From Planctomycetota bacterium (GTDB lineage: Bacteria; Planctomycetota; Planctomycetia; Pirellulales; Lacipirellulaceae): a DNA stretch of 64,000 bases. Below the pieces are notes generated by a model that did no database searches, was not told where the DNA came from, and saw nothing but the letters and a program-made list of their open reading frames with translations. Positions within the stretch are counted from its first letter, which is position 1, and every line of letters begins with the position of its first letter. Below, one piece after another: positions 17,598-26,760 of this stretch. The stretch is taken from the NCBI GenBank assembly GCA_013152205.1, contig JAADGV010000121.1:1-64000 (forward strand), in the 5' to 3' direction. Both the position numbers and the translations under genes were made by a program.

Positions 17598-17976
17598 CTA
17601 CTCATGTCGCAACTGCTTACGACACCAGCATTTACCCATGCTTTTGGCAACTCTCCACAGAGCAACACGCCAGCGAGCCATCCCCGTGGATGGTAGCCTC
17701 GAAAAGCAATTGGGTCCACGAATTATAGGATGGCTACGGGGCCATGCAAGGGGACTCTACGCGATACGGGGCGCATTCGACCAAAACTGGCGCCAGACAA
17801 CCCAACTCAAACGTAATTGGTCGAGGTTCTAGCGTGCGACAGACTGTTGGCAGTTTACTGCAATAGCTCCTTTCTCCTCTCCCTACGGCTGATTTGATAG
17901 AATCCAGGGGCAGCCAAATCGGCCTTCAAGCCTCCGCTCTGGCAATTCGCCTAGATTTCCCCGGGCCAGACTACCG
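17598..17976. other. Intergenic region, tRNA-Gly/ASCH gene
   Basis: I see no gene, repeat or RNA here. It must hold the divergent promoters of tRNA-Gly and the ASCH gene. Confidence 0.4.
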
Positions 17977-18285
17977 ATGTTGCTCTTCAAAAAAAAATTC
18001 CTGCCGGCTATCCGCCGTGGCGAAAAAACCCAAACCATCCGCCTCTGGCGCTGGCGTATGATGCGATCTGGGCAACGAAGCTATATTCCCGGCATCGGCT
18101 ACATCCGTATCGATTGCGTTGAGCAGGTCGAACTCAACCAGCTCACAGACCAAGATGCCATACCCGACGGATTTGATACTGCCGACGCCTTGCGTCAAGA
18201 AATCAACACCCTCTACCGCGAAAAGATCGACGCCGGCTACTCGGCATTCCGAGTTGTATTCCGGATCCTAGAAGACGCTGCCTAA
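17977..18285 (+). CDS. ASCH-domain-like small protein
   Basis: 102 residues, a single ASCH-like (PUA-related beta barrel) domain. The N-terminal LLFKKKFLPAIRRGEKTQTIRLWR matches the conserved stretch in which Lys and Thr-x-Arg line the binding groove; GYIRIDCVEQVELNQLTD forms the following strands and EINTLYREKI a helix. ASCH proteins bind nucleic acid or nucleosides, and some are amidohydrolases acting on acylcytidines; which applies here is not clear. It is monocistronic and convergent with the membrane protein to its right. Confidence 0.75.
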   Translation: MLLFKKKFLPAIRRGEKTQTIRLWRWRMMRSGQRSYIPGIGYIRIDCVEQVELNQLTDQDAIPDGFDTADALRQEINTLYREKIDAGYSAFRVVFRILEDAA

Positions 18286-18347
18286 AGCCGCATTGAGGGG
18301 ATTCGAATGGGTGCCATTTCGGGATCGTGTGGCAGCGGCAAAACCGT

Positions 18348-19004
18348 TCAATACGTAAATATCTCTTGCATCGCTTGGGCCACATACTGCGGATTCGCCA
18401 ACATGTGGCCGGTGCTGACAGAAAATAATGCTAACGCCAGCAAGGCGAGCCCCAACGCTCGCGGATTGGGTTCTACCCGCAACGGTTCCAGCCGTTGCTG
18501 TAGTTGCCAAGCCAGTTGCCGCCAGCCAGAAAGATTCTGCGTTGAGCCGCTCGAAATCAGCGACACATGACGCATGAAGGCAAGGCTTTCTAAGTGCATC
18601 TGAACTCCCAGGGTAGGAAGTGCAAGGCTGTCGCCGGCCCATCTCGCTTGCGAGTCGATGGCCCGCGCCGCCTCTGCCAACACGGGCCTAAGCTCGTCGC
18701 TGCTGATGTTGTAGACCACCAATCGCGGTCGGCCCAGCAGCACCACTAACCAAACACACAACCAATAAAACACCAACAGAAATAGCCAAACGTAGCTGCC
18801 ATATTCGGTGGATGCCGCCTCGGGGCGAAACAACTCGATGGGCCCTACCAGCACCAATCCCGAGAGTGCGGCCCCAAGAGCCGCTAGGTCGGCGCCACCG
18901 CTTGTAAGAAACGGTCGACGTCGGGCATTGAGCAAGGCAAGCAGCAGGCAGTAGGAAGCCAGCGGAACCAGGGCAATCGTCAGTCGTAATGGATCTGGGA
19001 GCAT
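18348..19004 (-). CDS. Membrane protein of unknown function
   Basis: 218 residues. Three to four transmembrane segments at the N-terminus (LTIALVPLASYCLLLALL, LAALGAALSGLVLVGPIEL, VWLFLLVFYWLCVWLVVLLG), then a soluble ~95-residue section with VVYNISSDELRPVLAEA and ARWAGDSLALPTLGVQMHL, and a last hydrophobic helix (ALGLALLALALFSVS). No family recognised. It ends close to the convergent ASCH gene and is monocistronic. Confidence 0.65.
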   Translation of the reverse strand: MLPDPLRLTIALVPLASYCLLLALLNARRRPFLTSGGADLAALGAALSGLVLVGPIELFRPEAASTEYGSYVWLFLLVFYWLCVWLVVLLGRPRLVVYNISSDELRPVLAEAARAIDSQARWAGDSLALPTLGVQMHLESLAFMRHVSLISSGSTQNLSGWRQLAWQLQQRLEPLRVEPNPRALGLALLALALFSVSTGHMLANPQYVAQAMQEIFTY

Positions 19005-19104
19005 ATTGCAAATTCGGAACTGCCACTGGAAATGGCTTTAGGCGATCGGCAGATAGAAATTTACCTACTTTCGCTCGGCGGTAAAAAAATTCCACGAAAA
19101 GAAT

Positions 19105-19200
19105 CACCACAGAGGACGCAGAGGATCACAGAGAAACTTGTTTTTAGAAAACAGTCTCCTTAATTTTTCCCTCTGCGTAACTCTGCGTCCTCTGTGGTAA
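19105..19200. repeat. ACCACAGAGGAC palindrome without GATTGCAAAGTC ends
   Basis: ACCACAGAGGACGCAGAGG (from 19107) and its inverse CTCTGCGTCCTCTGTGGT (to 19198) surround a short AT-rich loop. The core matches those of the elements at 13283 and 56109, but the outer GATTGCAAAGTC termini are absent. Directly right, 19219-19248 holds a GTCGTGCCCGTCGTGTCGTC segment related to the arms at 62432-62775. The gap 19005-19315 holds no gene. Confidence 0.75.
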
Positions 19201-19315
19201 AACCTTCTTCGTATTTCGCGTCGTGCCCGTCGTGTCGTCGTGGTTCAATCTCCATACTCGATGGTAAAATCAGCACGTCGAGTTCAGGTTGGTAAATTCT
19301 CATCTGTCGATCGCC

Positions 19316-20404
19316 TTATGGTTTGGTTTTCAGCCATTCTTGAATCACCAACCCAACCTTACCAAGCGAGTCAGCAGAACATCTACCAGGCGCATCGGCT
19401 GTGGTATGCCAATAACTATTTCTTCGGTCAGGATACTGGTAATCGATCACATCGATCACCGGTATCTTTGCAATCTGATGTAGCGGGACATGGTCGTCGC
19501 GGACTTCATAGCCAATGCGGGGGATAAACTCGCGGATGCCTAAACGCTCTGCCGTGCCCCAGATTTCCTGGACAAGTGGACGAGTATCGGGCCAAGTCGC
19601 ACTAAATCGTTCCTGATACACGCTCAATTTTGCATCACCCACCATGTCGAGCAACACGCCTGCGACATAGCGATACTTCGGCGGATGATCGCGATAATGG
19701 CGAGCAAACCACTCGCTACCCAAAAAAAAGCGATCCCGCCGCTCATCAAAGATAAACTCCTCGGCATCAAACAACACAAAATCCAAACCATACCGGTGTG
19801 TCAAACTGTCGACGTGATGGGCCAACTCCATTAACACGGCCACGCCACTGGCACCGTCGTTGGCGCCTAAAAACACTCCTTCTCGGGCCAAACGCGGATT
19901 CCGATCGAGGTTGGGAAAAGGCCGCGTATCGTAGTGGGCACAAAGCAAGATACGCTCCGTTGCCTCGGGATTCCAGCGAACAATGAGGTTCGCCATCGGA
20001 GCTTTTTTGCCCGTTCTTGGGTTTATCTTGCCAGGAAATCGCTGGTATTCAAACTGCCCCCCCAATTCAACAAAATGTTTTTCAAGCAATCGTTGTTGCT
20101 TTCTCATGCCGGGACTGCCGCTCATACGGTTGCCAAAAGAGCAAATGGTACGGAGATATTGATAAGCACGTCGACCGTCGAAGCGGGGTGGTGCGCCGAC
20201 CTGGGCTGCCACCGGCTGTCTCTGGGCTGACGGCAAAGTCGAATTCTCGCTGTCTGGCGGAACCGTAGGCGGGGATGCGACTCCGCCGTCTACTCGCCAC
20301 GCTAAGGCGAAACAAGAAAATATCATCACCCACAGCAAAATATGCTGCTGTATTGGCAGCGTAACGGGCAGGCGAATGGGCAGCGAAACTTCGATCGTTT
20401 TCAT
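19316..20404 (-). CDS. M28 family metallopeptidase, glutaminyl cyclase-like
   Basis: 362 residues with an N-terminal membrane anchor or signal (HILLWVMIFSCFALAW). Zinc-site landmarks are CAHYDTRPFP (His, Asp), GANDGASGVAV (bridging Asp), FDAEEF (Glu-Glu), LLDMVGDA (Asp) and NSYWHTTAD (His). The DTRPFP variant and the WHTTADAPG end resemble glutaminyl-peptide cyclotransferases, which cyclise N-terminal Gln, more than aminopeptidases. It probably acts in the periplasm. Monocistronic, divergent from nothing close. Peptidase or cyclase activity cannot be told apart from sequence alone. Confidence 0.88.
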   Translation of the reverse strand: MKTIEVSLPIRLPVTLPIQQHILLWVMIFSCFALAWRVDGGVASPPTVPPDSENSTLPSAQRQPVAAQVGAPPRFDGRRAYQYLRTICSFGNRMSGSPGMRKQQRLLEKHFVELGGQFEYQRFPGKINPRTGKKAPMANLIVRWNPEATERILLCAHYDTRPFPNLDRNPRLAREGVFLGANDGASGVAVLMELAHHVDSLTHRYGLDFVLFDAEEFIFDERRDRFFLGSEWFARHYRDHPPKYRYVAGVLLDMVGDAKLSVYQERFSATWPDTRPLVQEIWGTAERLGIREFIPRIGYEVRDDHVPLHQIAKIPVIDVIDYQYPDRRNSYWHTTADAPGRCSADSLGKVGLVIQEWLKTKP

Positions 20405-20559
20405 GTTGTCATTGTAGTGGGTATGTGAGCAAGAAACGAGCCATCTCCGACAGCTTTCCCAGCGAGATTAGGCTCCACTGCCTCTCACTCGTACCAATCG
20501 CTAGAAACTTGCCTCCCTGCAACACAGAAAGATAAGCTACTGCTGGCAGATCATCTGCT

Positions 20560-22374
20560 CTACTTGAACGACGCAAGTGCAGTAACACGAGTCACGTCAG
20601 AACGGTCGGCAAGATAGGTTGCGTTGCCACCTTGGTCGCTGGCGGCTCTTACGGCAAGTTCTCCACGCCGCATGAGTTCCATACCCGAGTCGTCACTGCC
20701 GGTGTGGGCAACTCCAACGCTTGCAGTTAGCTTCCATTGTTGATTGCCAAACTGCATTTGAGAATCGGCTACGCCAGCTCGCAATCGCTCGCCAATTTTA
20801 CCAATGCTCTTGCTGTCGCTATCGGGCACTAAAATCGCATACGTGTTGGCATCAAACTCGCATCGGTCGTCCATATCTCGCGAAAACGCGGCGAGCAACC
20901 GACACAAAGCTGCTCGCAACTGAGAAACGGCGAGCTGGCCATGCTGATTGGCAATGGCATTGGTTTGGTCGATTCGCAACAGCAGCAGCGAAATCGGTGG
21001 CCCTCCTCGCTGCCATTCGGTGATGCGTCGATTCACGTTTACACAGAAAATCGAACGATTCGATAGCTCAAACTCGGGTGGGATTTCGACGGATTCGTCA
21101 ATCGCCTCTTGCGTCTGGGAGCCTTTTTCAGCGAGATTCTCTTCCCGTACGGCCTTGTCCGATTTTTTTACCGCCGGCTTGGGTAGGTCAGTTTTTCGTT
21201 TTCCGAATGGGACACATTCCGTACCATCATGCCAGTAGGTTTTGTTGCGCCCGGCCTCTTTGGCGGCATAGAGCGCCTGGTCGGCCCGTTGAACGACCGC
21301 CTCGGGGGAGAGACCGGCGACCGCCGTACTCACTCCAACGCTGACCGTCACGTTATACTGCTTACCATCCGTACTAAAATTCTTGGCGGCATAGGCCTTA
21401 CGTATCCGTTCGGCGACGAGCCTTGCGTCATATTCAGTAGTGTGCGGCAAAAGTATCGCAAATTCATCACCACCGTATCGCGTGGCCGTGTCGCCGTCGC
21501 GTATCTGAGTCAGTAAAGTCTTGCCGAGTTCGCGTAAAGCGTCATCGCCCACTTGGTGCCCATATTGATCGTTGACTTTTTTGAATTGATCAACGTCAAG
21601 AAAGATGAGCGAAAACGGTTTCTTGTGCGACTGAAACTCTTCGTCGACTCGACGGAGTTCTTTATCGAACGTGCGACGATTAGGGAGCCCCGTTAATTCG
21701 TCCCGACCTGCCAAGATGACGTGCTTTTCTACCTGTGCCGTTTGCGCCTCAAGCCGCTTCTCAACGCGACTGATTTGGTCCTGCATGTTGGACGTTGCGT
21801 TTACAATTTGGCTAACCGCTTCAATTACGTTCGCGCTATCTTGATTTTCGTCGGTGCTCAGCGCTTCGCCGATTTCTCCGACTCGAGAGCGATGCTCGTC
21901 GACATCCGCGGCCAAGTCGTTCGCAAGTAGTTCGAGACTACAGAGTACTTTTCGATACAGACGCTTCTTGCGGTCCATGCTCTTAAAGAACAGCAATTCT
22001 GGCTCGTTCTCATTGACTGCCCGCCCGATGACGGTCGATTCCATTTGTAGCTTCTGTTCAATTTCAGCTAGCTGACTTCGGACATGGTCGCTTGCATTAA
22101 CGATGACTGAAACTGCGGATGCGACTTCCGAGCCATCGGCTGTTCTTAGGTCTCGGAGAGCGTCGGCTACCTTTGCCACGTCGCAAGAATGTGCCGCGAT
22201 CCGCGTACGGATATTGGAGGTGCATTCCTGCAAGCCTTCCATCGCGTCCTTCACCAGACGCTTGTGCTGATTGGCAGCAGACCGCTCCACGCGACCTCGC
22301 ACCCACCAGCCGATCGCCGCACCAATGCCGCCGATCAGTAGCGAGAAAACAGCGTTAATAATCCAAAGTCGCAT
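20560..22374 (-). CDS. Membrane protein with tandem GGDEF domains, second degenerate
   Basis: 604 residues. One N-terminal transmembrane helix (FSLLIGGIGAAIGWWV), a coiled, signalling-helix region (30-220) with two similar halves (SAVSVIVNASDHVRSQ and EAVSQIVNATSNMQDQ), then a GGDEF domain at about 222-385 with RYGGDEF (299-305), which makes cyclic di-GMP. RDGD (292-295) lies five residues before GGDEF, the position of the inhibitory I-site. A second GGDEF-like domain occupies about 440-595, but the signature reads EFDANTYA, so it should be inactive and may bind nucleotide or regulate. No EAL domain. It lies ~950 bases from the divergent O-acetylation pair; a link by c-di-GMP is only a guess. 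Confidence 0.9.
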   Translation of the reverse strand: MRLWIINAVFSLLIGGIGAAIGWWVRGRVERSAANQHKRLVKDAMEGLQECTSNIRTRIAAHSCDVAKVADALRDLRTADGSEVASAVSVIVNASDHVRSQLAEIEQKLQMESTVIGRAVNENEPELLFFKSMDRKKRLYRKVLCSLELLANDLAADVDEHRSRVGEIGEALSTDENQDSANVIEAVSQIVNATSNMQDQISRVEKRLEAQTAQVEKHVILAGRDELTGLPNRRTFDKELRRVDEEFQSHKKPFSLIFLDVDQFKKVNDQYGHQVGDDALRELGKTLLTQIRDGDTATRYGGDEFAILLPHTTEYDARLVAERIRKAYAAKNFSTDGKQYNVTVSVGVSTAVAGLSPEAVVQRADQALYAAKEAGRNKTYWHDGTECVPFGKRKTDLPKPAVKKSDKAVREENLAEKGSQTQEAIDESVEIPPEFELSNRSIFCVNVNRRITEWQRGGPPISLLLLRIDQTNAIANQHGQLAVSQLRAALCRLLAAFSRDMDDRCEFDANTYAILVPDSDSKSIGKIGERLRAGVADSQMQFGNQQWKLTASVGVAHTGSDDSGMELMRRGELAVRAASDQGGNATYLADRSDVTRVTALASFK

Positions 22375-23324
22375 TACAAGGGGCCGCCGAGCAGGTTGGC
22401 TAGGTGCAAACAGAGCGTCCGCACGGATACAAGAATATAAGTCTCATTCCAGTACCCGACGAATTTGCAATTGATCAAGATGCCCCAGTTCACGCTCAGA
22501 ATCCCAAAAAACTCCTATTACGCATAAACTGCCGGTTTTAACGATAGGCCCAATCCTGAACATCGCTCATTTACCAGCAACTTTCGACACCTCTCCAAAA
22601 ACCTCCCACACTGCTAACCATGAAATCCCATTCAAAAAAGCGTCTGAGGGCGCCATCATCATCAATACATCCAAGGACATCTTAACTGGGAAACTGTTCT
22701 TTCTCACGCAAGAGGCGTGGCGATTAGGAACCGTGACCCGCGCTCCCACGAGAATCGCCTTTGAAATCGGCGGCGTCCGGCACCCCTTCCTGGTGCCACT
22801 TATCGCTAATGCAACATTTACTTCCCCATCTTTTATGTATTCTCACGTCAAACCACAGCACCCTATCCGCAGGAGCTAGTTCATCACCACCCTTGGCCAC
22901 CATCATCTTCTCGCTAGTTGACGATAGGGTACGGGGGAATTAGACTGTAACCCGTGCTTAACGAGCTGCGAGTTCTCTTCGCCATCATTTTTATGGCGCA
23001 CTATTTGTTGAGTTTCGGAAGAATATGTGGGTAGCAAACACCTGCCTTACGGCGACAGAACCTCCTCTTAGGCTCGACAGAGGGCACACCAACTCCGACG
23101 TACATGCTAGTGCGCACGTAATTTACCTTTACGCACCCTTGCCTTGTTGGAGATCCGATATCCAGTTTTGAGAACTCTAATAAAACCTGAAAACACTACG
23201 AATACTGGACTAGCCCCCAATTTACCGAAGACTGTCTACTGATTCTCCAGAGGAGGCATTTTGGGGAAGTGGTACACCAGAAGTTTGTCCCCAGTTGCAT
23301 CATTCCTTCTCTCCGCATTTTCCC
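22375..23324. other. Long intergenic region with possible decayed coding sequence
   Basis: No intact gene. A stretch CCGGTTTTAACGATAG near 22531 matches, base for base, part of the transposase remnant at about 26153-26168, so it may be another scrap of that element. From about 22475 to 22889 the plus strand has ~138 codons without a stop and with protein-like composition (for example AIIINTSKDILTGKLFFLTQ, and IAFEIGGVRHPFLVPL) but no start codon or ribosome site; it may be a broken gene. The rest (22890-23324) shows nothing beyond the promoter region of the next operon. Confidence 0.35.
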
Positions 23325-24479
23325 ATGATAGATGAATCTAAGTCAAAGGCGTTACAGCAAATTGCGCCAATGATCGTTGCCGCAATATTTGCTATCGCTG
23401 CTTTGTATGCCATTGCAGGAAACGAAAAAACGGACTTCGATCAGTTCGCTCTAGACGAATATACGATAAGTTTCTTCCCCGAAGTGGACTCTTATCCGAT
23501 TCATGTCAAGAGTTTAGACGAGATACAAGAGTGTCTCGCTGGCTGGGCTCATCGAGGCCGCAAGCCGGTTGTTCTTTGGCTGGGAAATTCACAGCTTCAT
23601 GCGGTCAATCAAGCTGGCCCCCACGGAGAGCCCTCCTCGGCAAAGCTCCACCGTCGCCTGCAAGAAATTGACTTAGACCTACTTACGTTTAGCCTGCCCA
23701 ATGCAAATCTCCAAGAACACTATTTGCTGTTCGAATACCTTCGCGGAATGATGAATATTCGAACGGTACTTTTGCCTGTAGTGTTTGACGACATGCGAGA
23801 AACAGGGATTCGCTCAGAAATTTCCCTAGCAATTCGGGAGCCTCGAGTACGAAAAGAGTTGGAGACCACTGCCCTCGGAAGGCAAATCATCCAAATGAAT
23901 GCCGACGCCGCAAAGCCGGATGCAGACGATCCTTCTCTGGGTGGTGTGAGGAACACTTTGCAAGAAGTAACCGAAGCCGCCCTTAACAATTGGTTGGACG
24001 AACATTCGACTCTTTGGACCATGCGAAAGGATTTACGAGGCCAGTTTTTCACTTCTTTATATAAGTTACGAAACTTAACGTTGAATATTTCCTCGCAATC
24101 GGAAAGACGATTGATACCTGGACGCTACTCAGTAAATAAAGAGGCGATGGAGGCACTGTTGGAAAGTGCGTCAAATCATCAAATGCAGGTATTGACGTAC
24201 GTTGTTCCGTTGCGAAACGATGTTAAGGTGCCATACGATGCCAAAGAATACGAAAAATTCAAGCAGGAGGTTTCTGAAATCGCAGTAAATAACAACGCTG
24301 ATTTTAGAGACTTTGAATCACTCGTACCGGGTGAGTTGTGGGGACAGAAGGCGAGCATTCGTGGCAAAGAAGGTGGCTATGACTTCATGCACTTCCAAGA
24401 AGGAGGTCACGAACTTCTGGCGCGGGCGATGGAGCAGTATCTCAGTGGAAAACAAGAAAAGCATAAAGAAAACCAATGA
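23325..24479 (+). CDS. AlgJ/AlgX-like SGNH protein partner of an MBOAT acyltransferase
   Basis: About 384 residues. One N-terminal transmembrane helix (MIVAAIFAIAALYAIAG) anchors an SGNH-like periplasmic domain: VLWLGNSQLHAV carries the serine and DFMHFQEGGHELL the Asp and His of the final block. Proteins of this type accept or transfer acyl groups supplied by the MBOAT channel during O-acetylation of exopolysaccharide or cell-wall glycans. The gene overlaps the MBOAT gene by ATGA, so they are translationally coupled. ATG at 23325 was preferred to an in-frame TTG ten codons earlier; neither has a clear ribosome site. The pairing is strong evidence, the glycan substrate is unknown. Confidence 0.8.
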   Translation: MIDESKSKALQQIAPMIVAAIFAIAALYAIAGNEKTDFDQFALDEYTISFFPEVDSYPIHVKSLDEIQECLAGWAHRGRKPVVLWLGNSQLHAVNQAGPHGEPSSAKLHRRLQEIDLDLLTFSLPNANLQEHYLLFEYLRGMMNIRTVLLPVVFDDMRETGIRSEISLAIREPRVRKELETTALGRQIIQMNADAAKPDADDPSLGGVRNTLQEVTEAALNNWLDEHSTLWTMRKDLRGQFFTSLYKLRNLTLNISSQSERRLIPGRYSVNKEAMEALLESASNHQMQVLTYVVPLRNDVKVPYDAKEYEKFKQEVSEIAVNNNADFRDFESLVPGELWGQKASIRGKEGGYDFMHFQEGGHELLARAMEQYLSGKQEKHKENQ

Positions 24480-25936
24480 TTTTCAACTCGGTTACTTTCT
24501 TAATATTTCTTGCTGTTGCAACCGTTCTTTACTGGGTTTTGCCTCGGAAACCTAGGTTATGGGTAATTTTTCTGTTGAGCATGTTGTTCTACGGATTTTG
24601 GCGGTTCGAATTCGTTCCGCTAATGCTAATTTCTTCAACAACCGATTATCTCGTTGCACGAAGTATCAGCAGAACTAAGGACCAACGCAGGAAACGCCTG
24701 TTGTTGTTCGTTAGCCTGTTTGTGAATCTTGGCTTGCTTTTTGTTTTCAAGTACTTGATGTTTTTCACAGAGAATCTTTGGGCTGGACTCGCGCTGATAG
24801 GATTTGAGACAACTCCACCCGTACTGAATATCATCCTGCCATTAGGAATCAGTTTCTACACATTCCAAACGATCAGCTACACCGTTGACGTTTATCGAGG
24901 ATTTATAGAGCCCGAGGAAGACTACGTTCTTTATTCCTGTTATGTGATGTACTTTCCCCAACTCGTCGCAGGGCCTATCCTCAGGGCGAAGGAAGTTATT
25001 ACCCAACTAGACGTTCGACCTGATTTTTGTTGGGAAAACCTATCTACCGGGTTACGCCGCATTCTCTTCGGTCTTTTTCTCAAGGTAGTACTCGCGGACA
25101 ATATTGCGTCGATAGTCGATGCTGGCTTTTCTTACCCCGTAGATACGCTATCCGCTCTTGACGTATGGACCTTGGCGTTCATGTTCGGATTTCAGATCTA
25201 TTTTGATTTCAGCGCGTATTCGCACATAGCGATCGGATCAGCGAGACTCATGGGAATCCACTTTCCAGAGAACTTTAATTTTCCCTATCTGGCAAGCTCG
25301 CCTAGACAGTTTTGGAGATATTGGCATATTTCGCTCTCAAGTTGGATCCGAGATTATCTCTACTTGCCTTTGGCTGGCACACCGGTTCATGATCGTTCTA
25401 CAGGCGGGCTCTCTGAGGCTGTGCCGGAGCGGCAGTCGCCTCCGAGAGAAACTCGCGCTTTATTTTTGACCTGGGCTATCATGGGTATGTGGCACGGTGC
25501 AGCCTGGACCTTTGTTGTCTGGGGGCTTTGGCATGCAGTTTTGATTTACGCTTACCGCCTCCTGCAGCCAATACGATCCCGCCTGCCACACATAGTAAAA
25601 GCGATCACTGGCTGGCCGATTACTCTTCTGCTTGTGATGTTAAGCTGGATACCGTTTAGGGCACGAGGGCTCCCAGAAACTGTTGAGATGCTTTCTAAGA
25701 CTATTGATTTGAGTGCCTACCGAACATTAGGACTCCGAGAAAATACCTACTTGGTCGCGGCACTCATGCTCGTTTCAATTATTCTGGCCTACTTGGTCCG
25801 AGAGTTTTACGAGAAGCTAGTGCATTCTCGACCGTTAATTCGCCTGCCACTAGAAGTGGCCGTCTTAACTGTGGCAATCGGCCTAGTGTTTATCTTCCTA
25901 AGGCCGATCCAACAATTCATCTATTTTCAGTTCTAG
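24476..25936 (+). CDS. MBOAT family O-acyltransferase, AlgI-like
   Basis: Membrane-bound O-acyltransferase of 486 residues with about ten or more transmembrane helices, moving acetyl groups across the inner membrane for polysaccharide O-acetylation. Family landmarks: YGFWRFEFVPLM near the N-terminus, LPLGISFYTFQTISYTVDVY, YVMYFPQLVAGPI, FDFSAYSHIAIG, FWRYWHISLSSWIRDYLYLP, and the catalytic histidine in MGMWHGAAWTFVVWG. A hydrophilic insert of ~25 residues (HDRSTGGLSEAVPERQ) lies in the loop before the catalytic His. Start ATG overlaps the previous stop. Second gene of a two-gene operon. Confidence 0.95.
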   Translation: MIFNSVTFLIFLAVATVLYWVLPRKPRLWVIFLLSMLFYGFWRFEFVPLMLISSTTDYLVARSISRTKDQRRKRLLLFVSLFVNLGLLFVFKYLMFFTENLWAGLALIGFETTPPVLNIILPLGISFYTFQTISYTVDVYRGFIEPEEDYVLYSCYVMYFPQLVAGPILRAKEVITQLDVRPDFCWENLSTGLRRILFGLFLKVVLADNIASIVDAGFSYPVDTLSALDVWTLAFMFGFQIYFDFSAYSHIAIGSARLMGIHFPENFNFPYLASSPRQFWRYWHISLSSWIRDYLYLPLAGTPVHDRSTGGLSEAVPERQSPPRETRALFLTWAIMGMWHGAAWTFVVWGLWHAVLIYAYRLLQPIRSRLPHIVKAITGWPITLLLVMLSWIPFRARGLPETVEMLSKTIDLSAYRTLGLRENTYLVAALMLVSIILAYLVREFYEKLVHSRPLIRLPLEVAVLTVAIGLVFIFLRPIQQFIYFQF

Positions 25937-26086
25937 AGTAACTTTCCAATTGATGCGTATGGTAGCCGTGTATCCTGAGTTGCGAAAGTAATTGCAGCGA
26001 TCTTGCCGTCCAATTTTTCTCAGGCCGGTTCCGATTGTTTTGACAAGCTTCTGAAGCTGGGGGGCTAAAATCGATCTCAGGACACT

Positions 26087-26175
26087 TTACACCTTCGACC
26101 ATGCTTGTTCGATGGGGTTGAAATCCGGTGAGTAGCCTGGCAGGTAATCTGCCGGTTTTAACGATAGACCCATGC
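26087..26175 (-). pseudogene. IS630-type transposase remnant, C-terminal DDE segment
   Basis: About 28 codons encode LKPADYLPGYSPDFNPIEQA followed by WSKV, which closely matches the LPPYSPDLNPIEQVWSKLK block around the catalytic Glu of IS630-family transposases. A stop codon follows immediately and nothing transposase-like precedes it, so only a fragment survives. Sequence upstream passes into a palindromic element. A 16-base piece of it recurs at about 22531. No terminal inverted repeats of an IS are seen. Confidence 0.75.
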
Positions 26176-26192
26176 CACGCCTATGGGGCAGA

Positions 26193-26307
26193 CAGATTGC
26201 AAAGTTGACAATCTGCCATTGTGGGAGGCGTTTCCGATGCCGAAAGTGCTTTGTTTCGACTCTCGTTAGGCGTCGGAGATGCCTCCCACGGCGACTTTGC
26301 AATCCTT
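26193..26307. repeat. GATTGCAAAGT palindrome with GGGAGGC core
   Basis: Ends AGATTGCAAAGTTG and GCGACTTTGCAATCC enclose a third type of core: GTGGGAGGCGTTTCCGA and its inverse TCGGAGATGCCTCCCAC. It lies between the MBOAT gene with its transposase scrap and the small secreted protein gene. No flanking duplication seen. Confidence 0.7.
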
Positions 26308-26401
26308 CTGGCATTTGGGAAGCATTTGATTGACCGGGCATGATCCGCCTGCCTAGTATGGAACTGGCTACCCATTCCCTTCACACCAGGCGTATCCTGC
26401 C

Positions 26402-26740
26402 ATGCGATTCTCATTCGGTCTTTTCTGTGCCCTTGCTATTTTAGTTAGCGGACAGGCAAGTTTCGCAGAGGAAGAAGTGCCTACCTATCAGCGTCAGCGA
26501 TACGCTGCTGGGGACGGAGCACCATATTCGACGGGTTGGGGGGGGGCTCCTGGTTACGCCGGGGCAGGGTATGGGGCGGCGTATTGGGGAGGGTTCGCGG
26601 GGCAGGCGTACGCAGGCACTTGGTATCAACGGCCCTACCCCTATCATTTCGATTACTACCGAGGACGATTTGGAGCACAGTCGGCCCGCAAGCCGCAGTC
26701 TGATTGCCCCTGTGCGACTGAAGGAGCTGGTCCGCAATAG
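26402..26740 (+). CDS. Small secreted Gly/Tyr-rich protein
   Basis: 112 residues. A clean signal peptide (MRFSFGLFCALAILVSGQASFA) is followed by ~85 residues rich in Gly, Ala, Tyr and Trp (GAGYGAAYWGGFAGQAYAG, YQRPYPYHFDYYRG) and one Cys pair (CPC) near the end. No family recognised. Probably a small surface or periplasmic structural protein. Convergent with bamA, whose stop is 20 bases away. Confidence 0.65.
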   Translation: MRFSFGLFCALAILVSGQASFAEEEVPTYQRQRYAAGDGAPYSTGWGGAPGYAGAGYGAAYWGGFAGQAYAGTWYQRPYPYHFDYYRGRFGAQSARKPQSDCPCATEGAGPQ

Positions 26741-26760
26741 AAGAGGGCTATCCCGAAGCC

